From: Streptacidiphilus sp. ASG 303
GTDB lineage: Bacteria; Actinomycetota; Actinomycetes; Streptomycetales; Streptomycetaceae
Reading direction: 5' to 3'
Length of the DNA: 62,342 bases
Assembly (NCBI RefSeq): GCF_020991365.1
Contig: NZ_JAJLRA010000032.1
Coordinates: 1 to 62,342 of the forward strand
This document shows, piece by piece, positions 1-8,729 of the stretch. Position numbers and translations under genes: made by a program. Within the stretch, counting starts at the first letter, position 1; the number at the start of each line of letters is the position of its first letter. Under the pieces are notes generated by a model. The model was not told the DNA's origin. It searched no databases and saw nothing but the letters and a program-made list of their open reading frames with translations.

Positions 1-382
1 CGCCCTCCGACTCCGGAAAGCCTGCCGACCTGGCCTTTTCGGGCCCCGTCGGCGAGATCAGACTCTAGCGAATCCGGACCGGAGGTCCAAACCCGCCGCA
101 TTTCCCTTTTCCGCACCCGCCGCACGTGCCGCATTCGCACGCGAATACGGATACCGACGCGAGTCCGGAGCGGACGGCACGCGCCGTCGCCGCACTCGCG
201 CACGTGGAGGGGGTGGATCGGGGAGATGGCCGCTCCGGGACCGTCCGCGCAGACGCGTGTCCGGTGCTCCCTGCCGAGCGACCAGTCAACTGTACGGCCT
301 GGCCGCGTCCGAGGCAAAACGGCGCTCCACGCGGTCGTCCCGACCTACTGACAGGCTGTCAACAGGGCGGCATGCTTGTCCC
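1..382. other. Gene-free left edge upstream of the P450
   Basis: No convincing gene is visible. A minus-strand reading frame (65-289) ends in a cysteine-rich stretch, but its codons lack the GC3 bias of neighbouring genes; it is discussed under findings. Positions about 90-160 are distinctly less GC-rich than the rest of the window. A short perfect inverted repeat lies just before the P450 start and is listed separately. Confidence 0.5.
349..361. promoter_or_regulatory. Candidate operator before the P450 gene
   Basis: TGACAG and CTGTCA form a perfect 6-bp inverted repeat around one central base, about 20 bp upstream of the P450 ATG. Position and symmetry suit a repressor site or part of the core promoter. 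No cognate regulator lies in the window, so this is inference from symmetry only. Confidence 0.3.
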
Positions 383-1660
383 ATGGACGCCGTCGCAGCC
401 GTGGAAGCCCTGCTCTCGCCCGAGGGGCGGGAGGACCCGTTCCCGTACTACGCCGCACTGCACGCGCACGGACCGGTGGTCGACCTGGGAGGCGGGTACA
501 CCGTCGTGGTCGGGTACGACGCGCTGAACCGGGCCCTGCGGAACCCGGCCCTGCGGGAGGAGGGGCCGGAGTGGGTGCAGGATCGGTGGGCGGAGTGGGC
601 CGGCAACCCGTCGGTCCGCCTCTTCTCCCAGTCCATGCTCTTCTCCGGCGACCCGGGGCACGCGCGGGTGCGCCGCCTGGTGAGCAGGGCGTTCACACCG
701 CGGCGGGTGGCCGCGCTGGCACCTGCCGTGGAGCGCCTCGCCGACGGACTGCTGGACCGGTTGGCCCGGCTCGGGGCCGACGGAGCGCCGGTGGACTTCA
801 TGGCGGAGTTCGCCTACGCGCTGCCGGTGGCGGTGATCTGCGAGCTGCTCGGCGTGCCCGAGCAGGACCGGCTCTGGTTCCGTCCGCTGGTGGCGGACCT
901 GGCCGCCCAGCTGGAGCCGGTGTACTCGAAGGAGCAGCTGGAGGCCGCGGACGCGGCGGCGCTGACCCTGCTGGAGTACTTCGCGGACCTGGCGGCGCAG
1001 CGCCGGGCGGAGCCGCGGGACGACCTGGTGAGCGCGCTGGTGCAGGTGCGCGACGAGGACGACGGGCGCCTGGGCGACCAGGAGCTGCTGGACAACCTGG
1101 TGCTGCTGCTGGCGGCGGGGTTCGAGACGACCACCAACCTGCTGGGCAACGGCCTGGCGCTGCTGCTGGACCGTCCGGCGCACCTGGCGGCGCTGCGGGC
1201 GGACCCGTCGGCGGCCCCCGCCTACGTCGAGGAGTTCCTGCGCTACGACTCCCCCGTGCAGCTGACGGCGCGGTGGGCGCCGGAGGGTGCGGTGGTGGAG
1301 GGGGTGGCGGTGCCGCCGGGCGGCGAGGTGCTGCTGCTGCTCGGTGCGGCCAACCGCGACCCGGTGCGCTTCGCACGGCCGGAGGAGTTCGACCCGGAAC
1401 GCCCGGGGAACCAGCCGCTGAGCTTCGGGGGCGGCCCGCACTTCTGTCTCGGGGCGGCGCTCGCCCGGCTGGAGGGCGGGACGGCGTTCGGCCGGCTGCT
1501 GGGACGGTTCCCCCGGCTGGAGGCGGCGGGGGTGCGGACCCGCCGCGGCCGGCTGACGCTGCGCGGGTACGCGACGCTGCCGGTCTCCGTGGCCGGGACC
1601 GCCACCGGGACCGGGACCGCCGCCGGGGACACGTGCCGGCCGTCCGTTCACGGCGGGTAG
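383..1660 (+). CDS. Cytochrome P450
   Basis: The 425-residue product is a soluble bacterial class I cytochrome P450, a haem monooxygenase that needs ferredoxin partners. Visible hallmarks are the I-helix oxygen-binding motif AAGFETT near residues 244-250, the K-helix ExxR in EEFLRY near 284-287, and the haem loop FGGGPHFCLG with axial ligand Cys355. Length is normal for actinobacterial CYPs. I chose the ATG at 383 because MDAVAAVEALLSPEG looks like a normal CYP N-terminus; a longer in-frame extension from 257 has no family resemblance. No ferredoxin, reductase or biosynthetic cluster genes lie nearby, so substrate is unknown. It converges on the MarC gene with only 21 bp between stops. Confidence 0.95.
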   Translation: MDAVAAVEALLSPEGREDPFPYYAALHAHGPVVDLGGGYTVVVGYDALNRALRNPALREEGPEWVQDRWAEWAGNPSVRLFSQSMLFSGDPGHARVRRLVSRAFTPRRVAALAPAVERLADGLLDRLARLGADGAPVDFMAEFAYALPVAVICELLGVPEQDRLWFRPLVADLAAQLEPVYSKEQLEAADAAALTLLEYFADLAAQRRAEPRDDLVSALVQVRDEDDGRLGDQELLDNLVLLLAAGFETTTNLLGNGLALLLDRPAHLAALRADPSAAPAYVEEFLRYDSPVQLTARWAPEGAVVEGVAVPPGGEVLLLLGAANRDPVRFARPEEFDPERPGNQPLSFGGGPHFCLGAALARLEGGTAFGRLLGRFPRLEAAGVRTRRGRLTLRGYATLPVSVAGTATGTGTAAGDTCRPSVHGG

Positions 1661-1681
1661 CGGTCGGCCGACGGCCCACGC

Positions 1682-2308
1682 TCAGTACTCGCGGGGGCCC
1701 AGCGGGACGGCGAGGCCCTCCAGGCCGTCGAGGACGAGGTCGACGCCGACCGCGGCGAGGAGGAGGCCCAGCAGGCGGGCGAGGAGCTCGACGGTGGTGT
1801 GGTGGGTGGCCTGGAGGACCCGGTTGAGGAGCAGGACGCAGAGCAGGTCGATGGCGACGACGGCCACGTAGGCCCCGCCGACGACGGCCCGCCAGGTCCA
1901 GTCGTTCCGGGCCGTGGACTCCAGGAGGAGGGCGGTCATGGCCAGCGGGCTGACGATGTACGGGAGGAGCAGTTCCCGGATGCCGTCGGAGAGGCCGGGG
2001 CCGCCCTCCTCCTCCTGGACGCCGAAGTGGAGGCCGAGGACCAGGCCCACGGCGTAGACGAAGAAGATCGCGCCGCCGGCGATCTCCAGCGCCTCGGTGC
2101 TGATGTGGAAGATCCCGAAGAGGGCGGGGGCGGTGACGTCGGCGAGCAGGCCGACCAGGGCGGCTCCGGCGGAGGAGACCAGGGCGAGGGTGCGGAGCTG
2201 GCGTGTGGTCCGGGTCTGGGCCAGCGAGGCGAAGGAGAGGAGCACCTTGGGCGGCCCGACGACGGCGAGGAAGGTGATGAAGGCCCCACCGAGACTCAGC
2301 TGGTTCAT
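1682..2308 (-). CDS. MarC-type integral membrane protein
   Basis: The 208-residue, very hydrophobic product has about six predicted membrane segments and resembles the MarC/UPF0056 family, whose transport role remains unclear despite the historical multiple-antibiotic-resistance name. The N-terminal block with FLAVVGPPKVLLSFASL corresponds to the conserved region after the first helix. The start MNQLSLGGAF fits family N-termini; the reading frame continues upstream without family resemblance. It lies downstream of the MocR regulator gene on the same strand, separated by 139 bp that include a hairpin, so co-transcription is uncertain. Family assignment is from overall pattern. Confidence 0.8.
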   Translation of the reverse strand: MNQLSLGGAFITFLAVVGPPKVLLSFASLAQTRTTRQLRTLALVSSAGAALVGLLADVTAPALFGIFHISTEALEIAGGAIFFVYAVGLVLGLHFGVQEEEGGPGLSDGIRELLLPYIVSPLAMTALLLESTARNDWTWRAVVGGAYVAVVAIDLLCVLLLNRVLQATHHTTVELLARLLGLLLAAVGVDLVLDGLEGLAVPLGPREY

Positions 2309-2414
2309 GGGGGCATCATCGCCACGGGCGGCGTCGGCGCCGCCCGTGACACGGCGCCGGCCGCACCGGTCCCCCCTGGGGACGCCGCCCCCGGCCGCGC
2401 GGGTGCACGCCGCT

Positions 2415-2440
2415 CCGGCCCGGCACGGGGGTCGGGCCGG
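2415..2440 (-). terminator. Hairpin after the MocR regulator gene
   Basis: Arms CCGGCCCG and CGGGCCGG pair perfectly across a 10-nt loop immediately downstream of the regulator stop codon. There is no U-tract, as is common for actinomycete terminators. It may terminate or only partly attenuate readthrough toward the MarC gene. Confidence 0.45.
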
Positions 2441-2447
2441 TGGGGGG

Positions 2448-3896
2448 TCAGCCCTCCTCGGCGAAGGCCGCGGCGAGCCTGCGGACCCCTTCGTCGACCT
2501 CCTCGACACCGGCGGTCTCGGCGAAGCTGAGCCTGAGGTGCGGCCCGGGTGCCTCGGCGGCGAAGTAGGGGCGGCCCGGGGAGACTGCGACCCCGGCGCG
2601 GAGCGCCGCCGAGGTGAGTCCGGCCTCGTCGGTGCCGTCGGGCAGGCGCAGCCACAGGTGGTAGCCGCCGTGCGGGAGCGTGTACGGGACGGCCTGCGGG
2701 AGGTGGGTGCGCAGGGCGGCGGCCATGGCGTCGCGGCGCTGCTGGAGGCCTGCGGCGACGGCGCGCAGGTGGCGCGTCCAGGCGGGTGAGCCGACGAGTT
2801 CGAGGGCGGCCTCCTGGAGGGGGCGCGGCACGAAGAAGGTGTCGACCACCTGGATGGCGCGCAGCCGCTGGAGCGCGGGGCCGCGGGCGACGAGGGCGCC
2901 GACGCGCAGCGACGGGGAGGTGACCTTGGTGAGCGAGGCCATGTGGACGACGGTGCCGTCGGGGTCGTCGGCGGCCAGCGGGGGCGGCAGCGGGGGGCCG
3001 GAGGTGTGGCCGAGGCGGCGGGAGAAGTCGTCCTCGACGACGAAGGCGCCCGCGGCGCGGGCGACGGCGAGGACCTCGCGGCGGCGTTCGGCGGTGAGGA
3101 CGGCGCCGGTGGGGTTCTGGAAGAGCGGCTGGCAGAAGAAGACGCGCGCCCCGGTGGCGGCGAACGCCTCGGCCAGGAGGTCGGTGCGGACCCCGTCGGC
3201 GTCGACCGGCACGGGGACGGGCCGGACTCCGGCGGCACGGGCGACCGCGAGGGTGCCGGGGTAGGTGGGGGACTCGACGAGGACGGCGGAGCCGGGGGCG
3301 GCGAGGGCGTGGAGGGCCGTGGTGAGCGCGCTCTGGCCGCCGGCGGTCACGAGGACGTGGGCGGCGCTGACGGCGCCGGCCGGGCCGCCGGTCTCGCGGG
3401 CGAACCAGGCGCGCAGTTCGGCGATCCCCTCGATCGGCGGGCGGTCCCAGGCGCCGGGGCGGCGGCCGGCGCGGGCGAGGGCGGCAGCCATGGCGTCGCG
3501 GGGCTGGAGGGAGGGGTGGAGGTAGCCGCCGTTGAAGGGGATGACGCCGGGGGGCGGTGCGGCGAAGGAGGCGAGGACGCCGGTGGCATCGACGGCGCGG
3601 GGGGCCGCGTCGGGTCCCTCGGGCCCTTCGACGGCGAGGGCGACCTGCTGCCAGGAGGTGTCGCCGGGGGGTGCGGGGACGGCGGGGCGGTCGGCGCGGT
3701 AGGTGCCGGCACCGGGCCGGGTGACCAGCAGGCCCTCGGCCGCGAGGGCGGCCAGGGCGCGGGAGACGGTGACGGGGCTGACGTGGAAGCGGTCGACGAG
3801 GGCGCGGTTGGAGGGGAGTTTCTGGCCGGGAGAGTAGCGGTTGATCTCCGACCGGAGGGTCTCGGAGATCTGGGCCACACTGCTACCGCTGCTCAT
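2448..3896 (-). CDS. MocR-family GntR/aminotransferase regulator
   Basis: The 482-residue product joins an N-terminal GntR winged helix-turn-helix (about residues 5-75, with LPSNRALVDRFHVSPVTVSR) to a fold-type I aminotransferase domain (about 110-475). The PLP-binding lysine is expected at Lys324 in ASLTKVTSPSLRVG. MocR proteins use PLP or a PLP-amino-acid adduct as effector and often control vitamin B6, GABA or taurine genes; no such target is adjacent. The start is followed upstream by a perfect 12-bp palindrome, suggesting autoregulation. The divergent neighbour, a DedA protein, starts 465 bp away. Length is typical for the family. Confidence 0.92.
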   Translation of the reverse strand: MSSGSSVAQISETLRSEINRYSPGQKLPSNRALVDRFHVSPVTVSRALAALAAEGLLVTRPGAGTYRADRPAVPAPPGDTSWQQVALAVEGPEGPDAAPRAVDATGVLASFAAPPPGVIPFNGGYLHPSLQPRDAMAAALARAGRRPGAWDRPPIEGIAELRAWFARETGGPAGAVSAAHVLVTAGGQSALTTALHALAAPGSAVLVESPTYPGTLAVARAAGVRPVPVPVDADGVRTDLLAEAFAATGARVFFCQPLFQNPTGAVLTAERRREVLAVARAAGAFVVEDDFSRRLGHTSGPPLPPPLAADDPDGTVVHMASLTKVTSPSLRVGALVARGPALQRLRAIQVVDTFFVPRPLQEAALELVGSPAWTRHLRAVAAGLQQRRDAMAAALRTHLPQAVPYTLPHGGYHLWLRLPDGTDEAGLTSAALRAGVAVSPGRPYFAAEAPGPHLRLSFAETAGVEEVDEGVRRLAAAFAEEG

Positions 3897-3906
3897 GAAA
3901 GATCAT

Positions 3907-3918
3907 GATAGCGCTATC
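3907..3918. promoter_or_regulatory. Palindrome upstream of the MocR gene
   Basis: GATAGCGCTATC is a perfect 12-bp palindrome 11 bp upstream of the regulator's start codon. It is a plausible autoregulatory site for the adjacent MocR/GntR protein, placed where it would block the promoter or initiation. Assignment to that protein is inference. Confidence 0.45.
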
Positions 3919-4121
3919 CCCGGCGGCGCGCCGGGAGTCCGGCCGGCCCGGCCGCGGGCGGCGGGCCGCCGCGGGGGCCTCCCGCCGCCCGCGGCCGGGG
4001 GGCGGGCGACGTGCGGCGGGCGACGTGCGGGAACGGTCTTGCCCCGACGAATTCATCGACCGTAGAATTGCGCCGCCCCGACCGGGACGGTGCGGATGTC
4101 GAGCGCGTCACACCGGGGTGC

Positions 4122-4152
4122 TTGAGGGCATGGAATATCGACACGCTAGGTT
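4122..4152 (+). promoter_or_regulatory. Possible promoter for the DedA gene
   Basis: TTGAGG and TAGGTT resemble a housekeeping -35/-10 pair with a 19-bp spacer, slightly long. They lie in an unusually AT-rich patch of the 465-bp region between the MocR and DedA genes, about 210 bp before the DedA start. The rest of that region holds no gene I can support. Confidence 0.3.
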
Positions 4153-4361
4153 GTTGTTCCGATGTGAACGGCTCCGCCGAGCAGGAGTGATGCCCCGGAG
4201 GGTGTGCCCGCACCCGCCGCGCCGGCTCCCGGAACCCGCAGGACCGCACGTTCCCGGCACAAGGTCCCAGTGCCGGGCGGCGACGGCCCTGGTCACCCCG
4301 CACCCATCCGGGAGCGGGCCAACCGGACAGCGGATCCTCGGGAAAGCAGGGACAGCAGCTC

Positions 4362-4946
4362 ATGGACACCGCGGCACTCGTCGGCTCGTCGTGGATCTTC
4401 ATCCTCGCCTTCGCCGCCGTGCTCGGCGACGCCTTCCTCCCCTTCATCCCGAGCGGCACGCTGGTGATCGCGGCGGCCCTGAAGACGGCGGACCTGGACG
4501 GCGCACCCGTCCTCCTGGCCCTCGGTGTGGCGGCCGCCTCCTTCGCCGGCGACCTCATGCTGCTCCGGCTCGCCCGGCGCAGCGCGCCCTGGGTGCAGGC
4601 CCGCCTCGACCGGCGGCCGCAGTGGGCCGGCGCCACCAGCAGGGTGCAGCAGGCCCTGGAGACCCGGGCCGGCCGCACGGTGATCGTCGCCCGGTTCGTG
4701 CCCGCCGGGCGGACGGTCCTCGACCTCGCCATGGGCCGCAGCGACAACCCGCACCGGTTCGTGCGGTGGTCCGCGGTGGCGGCCCTGGTGTGGGCGGCGT
4801 ACATCGTCACGCTGGGCTGGCTGAACAGCCACTGGTTCAACACCGCGTGGCTGGGCTTCGCCGTCTCCTGTGCGGCCGCCACCGCCGTCAGCGCGTCGAT
4901 CGCACGCCTGGTCAGGCGGCAGCGGCGGGCGGCCGCCACCGTCTGA
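4362..4946 (+). CDS. DedA/SNARE-associated family membrane protein
   Basis: The 194-residue product shows the DedA layout: an N-terminal hydrophobic region with FLPFIPSGTLVIAA and a central ARFVPAGRTVLDLAMG block, matching the conserved [F/Y]xxR...G signature, followed by hydrophobic C-terminal helices. Some DedA proteins act as lipid-carrier flippases, including undecaprenyl phosphate recycling; which lipid this one handles is unknown. RBS-like purines precede the ATG. It stands alone and is followed by a hairpin. Confidence 0.85.
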   Translation: MDTAALVGSSWIFILAFAAVLGDAFLPFIPSGTLVIAAALKTADLDGAPVLLALGVAAASFAGDLMLLRLARRSAPWVQARLDRRPQWAGATSRVQQALETRAGRTVIVARFVPAGRTVLDLAMGRSDNPHRFVRWSAVAALVWAAYIVTLGWLNSHWFNTAWLGFAVSCAAATAVSASIARLVRRQRRAAATV

Positions 4947-4953
4947 CGGGGAG

Positions 4954-4984
4954 CGGGGCCCGGCCGCCGGCGCGGCGGGCCCCG
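4954..4984 (+). terminator. Hairpin after the DedA gene
   Basis: Arms CGGGGCCCG and CGGGCCCCG pair perfectly, and the enclosed GC-rich sequence can extend the stem. The structure begins 8 bp after the DedA stop codon. It looks like a factor-independent terminator without a U-tract. Confidence 0.5.
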
Positions 4985-5518
4985 TCCCGGCCCGCACCGG
5001 CGGCGCGGGCCCCGTCGGCCGTGACCGCCGGGCCGGTCCCCACCGCCTCCACCGGACCTCCGGCCGCACCGCCGCCGGGGTCGGCGCCGCACCCGGGCGG
5101 CCCGTGGGCGGCGGTGCGCGTCCGACGGCAGGGCGGCCCCCGGGCGGGGCCCGTGGAGGCGGCGGAGCCCTCCGGGGCGGGCGCGCACCGCCCGCCGGAC
5201 GGACCGCACCTTCGCGGCGGGCCGTCGCGGCCGTCCGGGGCCGGCGTTCCGGGCCGTGCGCGAAGAGGCAGGCGAGTGTCCCGAAACGGCAACAAGGTCC
5301 CGGCGGGGGAGCCGCCCGAGGAGGGCGTTCGTCCGTGTGATCGATGGATCTTTGTAGTGTGGCTTCCCGATTGTCGAGTTTTCGGACTGCGCCGCCCCCG
5401 GTGGGACCGCGGTGCGGGGCGGGACCGGAGTCGGGAGGGCGCGGCCGCCAGCGGGACGCAAGTGGCGGTTCATGCACAATTGCCCGGATCGGTGGGGCAC
5501 GACAGACCAGGGGAGAGC
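4985..5518. other. Gene-free region before the deacetylase-like lipoprotein
   Basis: The first 300 bp are low-complexity and extremely GC-rich with no supported gene. From about 5330 to 5400 the sequence becomes AT-richer and includes TTTGTAGTGTGG, a reasonable place for a promoter of the downstream lipoprotein gene. I cannot define the hexamers with confidence. Confidence 0.35.
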
Positions 5519-6907
5519 ATGGGCACCATCTCGCGCAGGACCGTCCTGACGGCTGCGGCCTCCACAGCCGCACTGGGGGCGGTCGCCGCGTGCTCGAGCG
5601 ATGGCGGCCGGGGCGGGAGCAGCGACACGGGCCTCAGGCCCACCGGCGGGAGCAGCAGCGCGGGCGGGGGCGTGCGGGGCGGAACCCTGGGCAGCCGGCA
5701 GCCGGCCAGGCCCATCGGGGACGGCTCGACCGCGGACACCGGCCCCCAGCCGGGGCAGCCGAAGCCGGAGCGCCTGGCCCCGGGGCAGCGCCCCCCGCAG
5801 TTCGTGGTCTTCTCCTGGGACGGGGCGGGCGAGCTCGACAACAGGCTCTTCGAGCGGTTCCGCGGACTCGCCAGGCGGCACCACGCCGCGATGACGTTCT
5901 TCCTCAGCGGCATCTACACCCTGCCCGAGTCGAAGAAGCACCTCTACCACCCGCCGCGCCACCCCGTCGGCGCGTCCGCCATCGGCTACCTCTCCGACGA
6001 GCACATCCGCGCCACCCTGCAGCAGGTGCGGCTCGCCTGGCTGGAGGGCCACGAGATCGGCACCCACTTCAACGGGCACTTCTGCGGCCCGGACGGCGTC
6101 GGCCGCTGGTCGCCCGCCGACTGGGACAGCGAGATCCGGCAGGCCAAGGCGTTCGTGACCGAGTGGCGCACCAACACCGGCTTCACCGACCTGGAACCGC
6201 TGCCCTTCGACTACGAGAAGGAGCTCACCGGCGGCCGCACGCCCTGCCTGGAGGGCCAGCGCAACCTGCTGCCGACCGCCGCCAGGCTGGGCTGGACCTA
6301 CGACGCCAGCTCCCCCGGGGGCATGCAGATGTGGCCGGGCAAGGTGCAGGGCGGCCGGATCTGGGACTTCCCGCTGCAGTCCATCCCGTTCCCCGGGCAC
6401 TCGTACCAGGTCCTGTCGATGGACTACAACATCATGGCCAACCAGTCCGGCGGGAACCCCAAGGGCGACCCCGCCCGCCGGGCCGCCTGGCGCGCCCAGG
6501 CCCGCGACGCCTACCTCGCCGGCTTCCGCCGCGCCTACGACAGCAACCGCGCGCCCTTCTTCATCGGGAACCACTTCGAGCAGTGGAACGGCGGCATCTA
6601 CATGGACGCCGTCGAGGAGGCGCTCACCGAGATCGCCGGGCACCCGGAGGTGCGCATGGTCTCCTTCCGGCAGCTGGTGCAGTGGCTGGAGGCCCAGGAC
6701 CCGTCGGTGCTGCGGAAGCTGCGCACCCTGAACCCGGGCCAGAAGCCGGCCGGGGGCTGGGAGTCCTTCCTCGGCGTCGCCTCGCCCTCCTCGGCGTCGG
6801 GCTCCCCCTCCCCGTCCGGCCCGCCCGCCGCACCGGGGTCGGCGTCCCCGTCGCGGTCCCTGCAGCCCTCCGCGTCGCGCTCCGCGTCGGCGCCGGCGGG
6901 CGGCTGA
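5519..6907 (+). CDS. Polysaccharide-deacetylase-like lipoprotein
   Basis: The 462-residue product starts with a twin-arginine-like lipoprotein signal (SRRTVLT...AVAAC, predicted lipidated Cys25). After a Gly/Ser-rich linker comes a NodB/CE4-like region: SWDGAGE near residues 101-107 provides the catalytic-type Asp, and HEIGTHFNGH supplies the H-xxx-H metal pair. Such enzymes usually deacetylate chitin-like or peptidoglycan sugars outside the membrane. The large middle region, with DYNIMANQSGG and FFIGNHFEQWNGGIY, is characteristic of a secreted actinobacterial subgroup whose substrate I do not know. The last 50 residues are a Ser/Pro/Ala-rich tail. The ATG is preceded by GGGGAGA. Confidence 0.8.
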   Translation: MGTISRRTVLTAAASTAALGAVAACSSDGGRGGSSDTGLRPTGGSSSAGGGVRGGTLGSRQPARPIGDGSTADTGPQPGQPKPERLAPGQRPPQFVVFSWDGAGELDNRLFERFRGLARRHHAAMTFFLSGIYTLPESKKHLYHPPRHPVGASAIGYLSDEHIRATLQQVRLAWLEGHEIGTHFNGHFCGPDGVGRWSPADWDSEIRQAKAFVTEWRTNTGFTDLEPLPFDYEKELTGGRTPCLEGQRNLLPTAARLGWTYDASSPGGMQMWPGKVQGGRIWDFPLQSIPFPGHSYQVLSMDYNIMANQSGGNPKGDPARRAAWRAQARDAYLAGFRRAYDSNRAPFFIGNHFEQWNGGIYMDAVEEALTEIAGHPEVRMVSFRQLVQWLEAQDPSVLRKLRTLNPGQKPAGGWESFLGVASPSSASGSPSPSGPPAAPGSASPSRSLQPSASRSASAPAGG

Positions 6908-7027
6908 CGGGGCGGGCCGCCGGCGGGCCGGGCCGGGGGCGCGCCGCCCGCCGTCCGTAGCCCGCCGCCCGCCGCCCGCCGGCGAAAACCGGGTGCGGAA
7001 CGGGTCCCGCGGTGCCAGGGTGCCCGG

Positions 7028-7774
7028 ATGGACCGTCGCAGAATGAGCGCCCTCGCCCACGCCCACCATCCGATAGCCGCCCCGCTGGCCGACGCCTCGG
7101 TGGCCCGGCTGCTCGACCGCTCCGTGGTCCGGGGCGACGAACGCGCCCTGGACCTGGGCTGCGGGCAGGCCGAGTGGCTGCTGCGCGTCCTGGAGCGGCA
7201 CCCGCGGACGCTGGCCGAGGGGGTGGACACCGACGGGGCGGCGCTGGACCGGGTGCGGGACGAGGCCGCGCGGCGCGGGGTCGCCGACCGGCTGGCGCTG
7301 CACCACATGCCGGCGGCGGAGTTCACCTCGGCCCGGAGCTTCGACGTGGTCCTCAGCGTCGGCGCCACGCACGCCTACGGCGGTCTGCGGCAGACCCTCG
7401 CGGCCGCCCGGGAGCACCTCGCCCCGGGCGGCCGTGTGCTGGTGGGCGAGGCGTTCTGGGAGCAGGAGCCCGACGCGGCGGTGCGCGCCGAACTGGACGG
7501 CCCCTGCGTGTGGGACGACCTGCCGGGCACGGTCGACCTGGTCGCGGCCGACGGCTGGACGCCGGTGTACGCGCACACGAGCACCCCGGAGGAGTGGGGC
7601 GACTACGAGTGGTCCTGGACCGGCTCGCTGGCCCGGTGGGCGCTCGACCACCCGGACGACCCGGACGCCGCCGACGCGCTGAAGGCCGCGGAGGAGCACC
7701 GCACGGCGTGGCTGCGCGGCTACCGGGGCGTCCTCGGGTTCGTCACCCTGGTGCTGCGCCGGGCCGACACCTGA
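7028..7774 (+). CDS. Class I SAM-dependent methyltransferase
   Basis: The 248-residue product has a Rossmann-type methyltransferase core. Motif I is LDLGCGQAE at residues 41-49, the acidic ribose-binding position is in GVDTDG, and post-I motifs follow in FDVVLSVGATHAYG and LAPGGRVLVGEAFWEQEP. The acceptor substrate cannot be deduced. It begins 120 bp after the deacetylase-like lipoprotein gene and converges on the PIG-L gene; the 55-bp gap is made of CACCG-like repeats. Confidence 0.85.
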   Translation: MDRRRMSALAHAHHPIAAPLADASVARLLDRSVVRGDERALDLGCGQAEWLLRVLERHPRTLAEGVDTDGAALDRVRDEAARRGVADRLALHHMPAAEFTSARSFDVVLSVGATHAYGGLRQTLAAAREHLAPGGRVLVGEAFWEQEPDAAVRAELDGPCVWDDLPGTVDLVAADGWTPVYAHTSTPEEWGDYEWSWTGSLARWALDHPDDPDAADALKAAEEHRTAWLRGYRGVLGFVTLVLRRADT

Positions 7775-7829
7775 CCGTCCGGCACCGCACCGCACCGCAC
7801 CGGCCGGCACCGCACCGTCCGGCGCTCCG

Positions 7830-8570
7830 TCAGCGCTCGAAGACGCGGAAGGCGACGGAGGACCGGCCGCCGAACCGCTCGGCGGAGCGGGCCAGCACCC
7901 CCGCGACGAACTCCCTCGCGTAGGCGGCCGGGTCGCCGTCCGGCCCGGTCAGGGCGGTGATGTAGGCGCGGTGCTCGGCGAGCGACGCCACCGCCCGCTC
8001 CACCGACTCCTGCGACACGGCCACGGCGTGGGTCGGGTCGGCGCCGGCCACCGCGACCCGGCGGACCCCGTCCCACGGCTCGGGGTCGCCGCCGCCCGGG
8101 GCGGGCGGGAAGATCCAGCGGTTGCCCGCGTCGCCGGCGGCGTCCAGCACGGCGCGGCCGACGGCGCAGTGGTCGGGCGAGTTCCAGGCCGTGCCGCCCC
8201 AGGTGTCGGTGTGGTTGAGGGTGACCACCAGCTCGGGCCGGTGGCGGCGGATCGCGAGGGCGATGTCCCGGCGCAGCGGCACGCCGTACTCCACCACGCC
8301 GTCGCGGTGGTCCAGGAACTCCACCGCGGTGACGCCGACCGCGGCGGCGCTCGCCCGCTGCTCCGCCTCGCGGACGCGGGCGCACTCCCCCGGCTCGAGC
8401 GTGTCGATGCCCGCCTCGCCGCGGGTGGCGAGGAGGTAGGCGACCTCGCGGCCCTGCGCCGTCCACTCGGCGACGGCGGCCGCGGCTCCGTACTCCAGGT
8501 CGTCGGGGTGGGCGACGACGGCGAGGGCGCGCCCCCAGTCGTCGGGCAGAGGGGCGAGGTCGGCGGCCAC
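7830..8570 (-). CDS. PIG-L/LmbE family deacetylase
   Basis: The 246-residue product has the LmbE signature [11 protein letters not shown] (zinc-binding His21 and Asp24) and a second metal-ligand region around [15 protein letters not shown]. In actinobacteria the family deacetylates N-acetylglucosamine-linked thiols (MshB), mycothiol conjugates (Mca) or antibiotic precursors. Sequence alone does not distinguish these here, and the product is shorter than typical MshB, so a generic N-acyl deacetylase is the safe call. It is monocistronic, converging with the methyltransferase gene. Confidence 0.87.
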   Translation of the reverse strand: MAADLAPLPDDWGRALAVVAHPDDLEYGAAAAVAEWTAQGREVAYLLATRGEAGIDTLEPGECARVREAEQRASAAAVGVTAVEFLDHRDGVVEYGVPLRRDIALAIRRHRPELVVTLNHTDTWGGTAWNSPDHCAVGRAVLDAAGDAGNRWIFPPAPGGGDPEPWDGVRRVAVAGADPTHAVAVSQESVERAVASLAEHRAYITALTGPDGDPAAYAREFVAGVLARSAERFGGRSSVAFRVFER

Positions 8571-8610
8571 GGGCTTCCTCCGCAGGCGGTGACGGCCGAC
8601 TGGTGGCAGC

Positions 8611-8662
8611 CGGCTGGTGACGGCGGACTGGTGACGGACGGCTGGTGACGGACGGCTGGTGG
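8611..8662. repeat. 14-bp intergenic tandem repeat, about 3.7 copies
   Basis: A unit close to CGGCTGGTGACGGA repeats at 8611, 8625, 8639 and partially at 8653, between the divergently read PIG-L start and the downstream end of the liv operon. Copies differ by one or two bases. Similar short tandem arrays occur near 21.0, 30.4 and 50.4 kb. Confidence 0.8.
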
Positions 8663-8729
8663 CCGGGGAGCGGGTGTCAGGGCGGGCCGGGTCCCCCGAT
8701 CATGCCATCGCGGGCCCGCGCCCGCCGGG

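Noticed and set aside
359-1651. Long antisense open frames opposite the P450, and similar frames across most genes
   Set aside because: Extreme GC3 leaves alternative frames without stops. These products are Arg/Pro/Gly-rich, lack domains and shadow clearly identified genes.
383-4946. Secondary-metabolite cluster around the P450
   Set aside because: No synthase, tailoring, ferredoxin or resistance genes accompany it; the neighbours are unrelated single genes.
7775-7829. CACCG-rich tract as a CRISPR or regulatory array
   Set aside because: It is a 5-bp simple repeat between convergent genes with no spacers.
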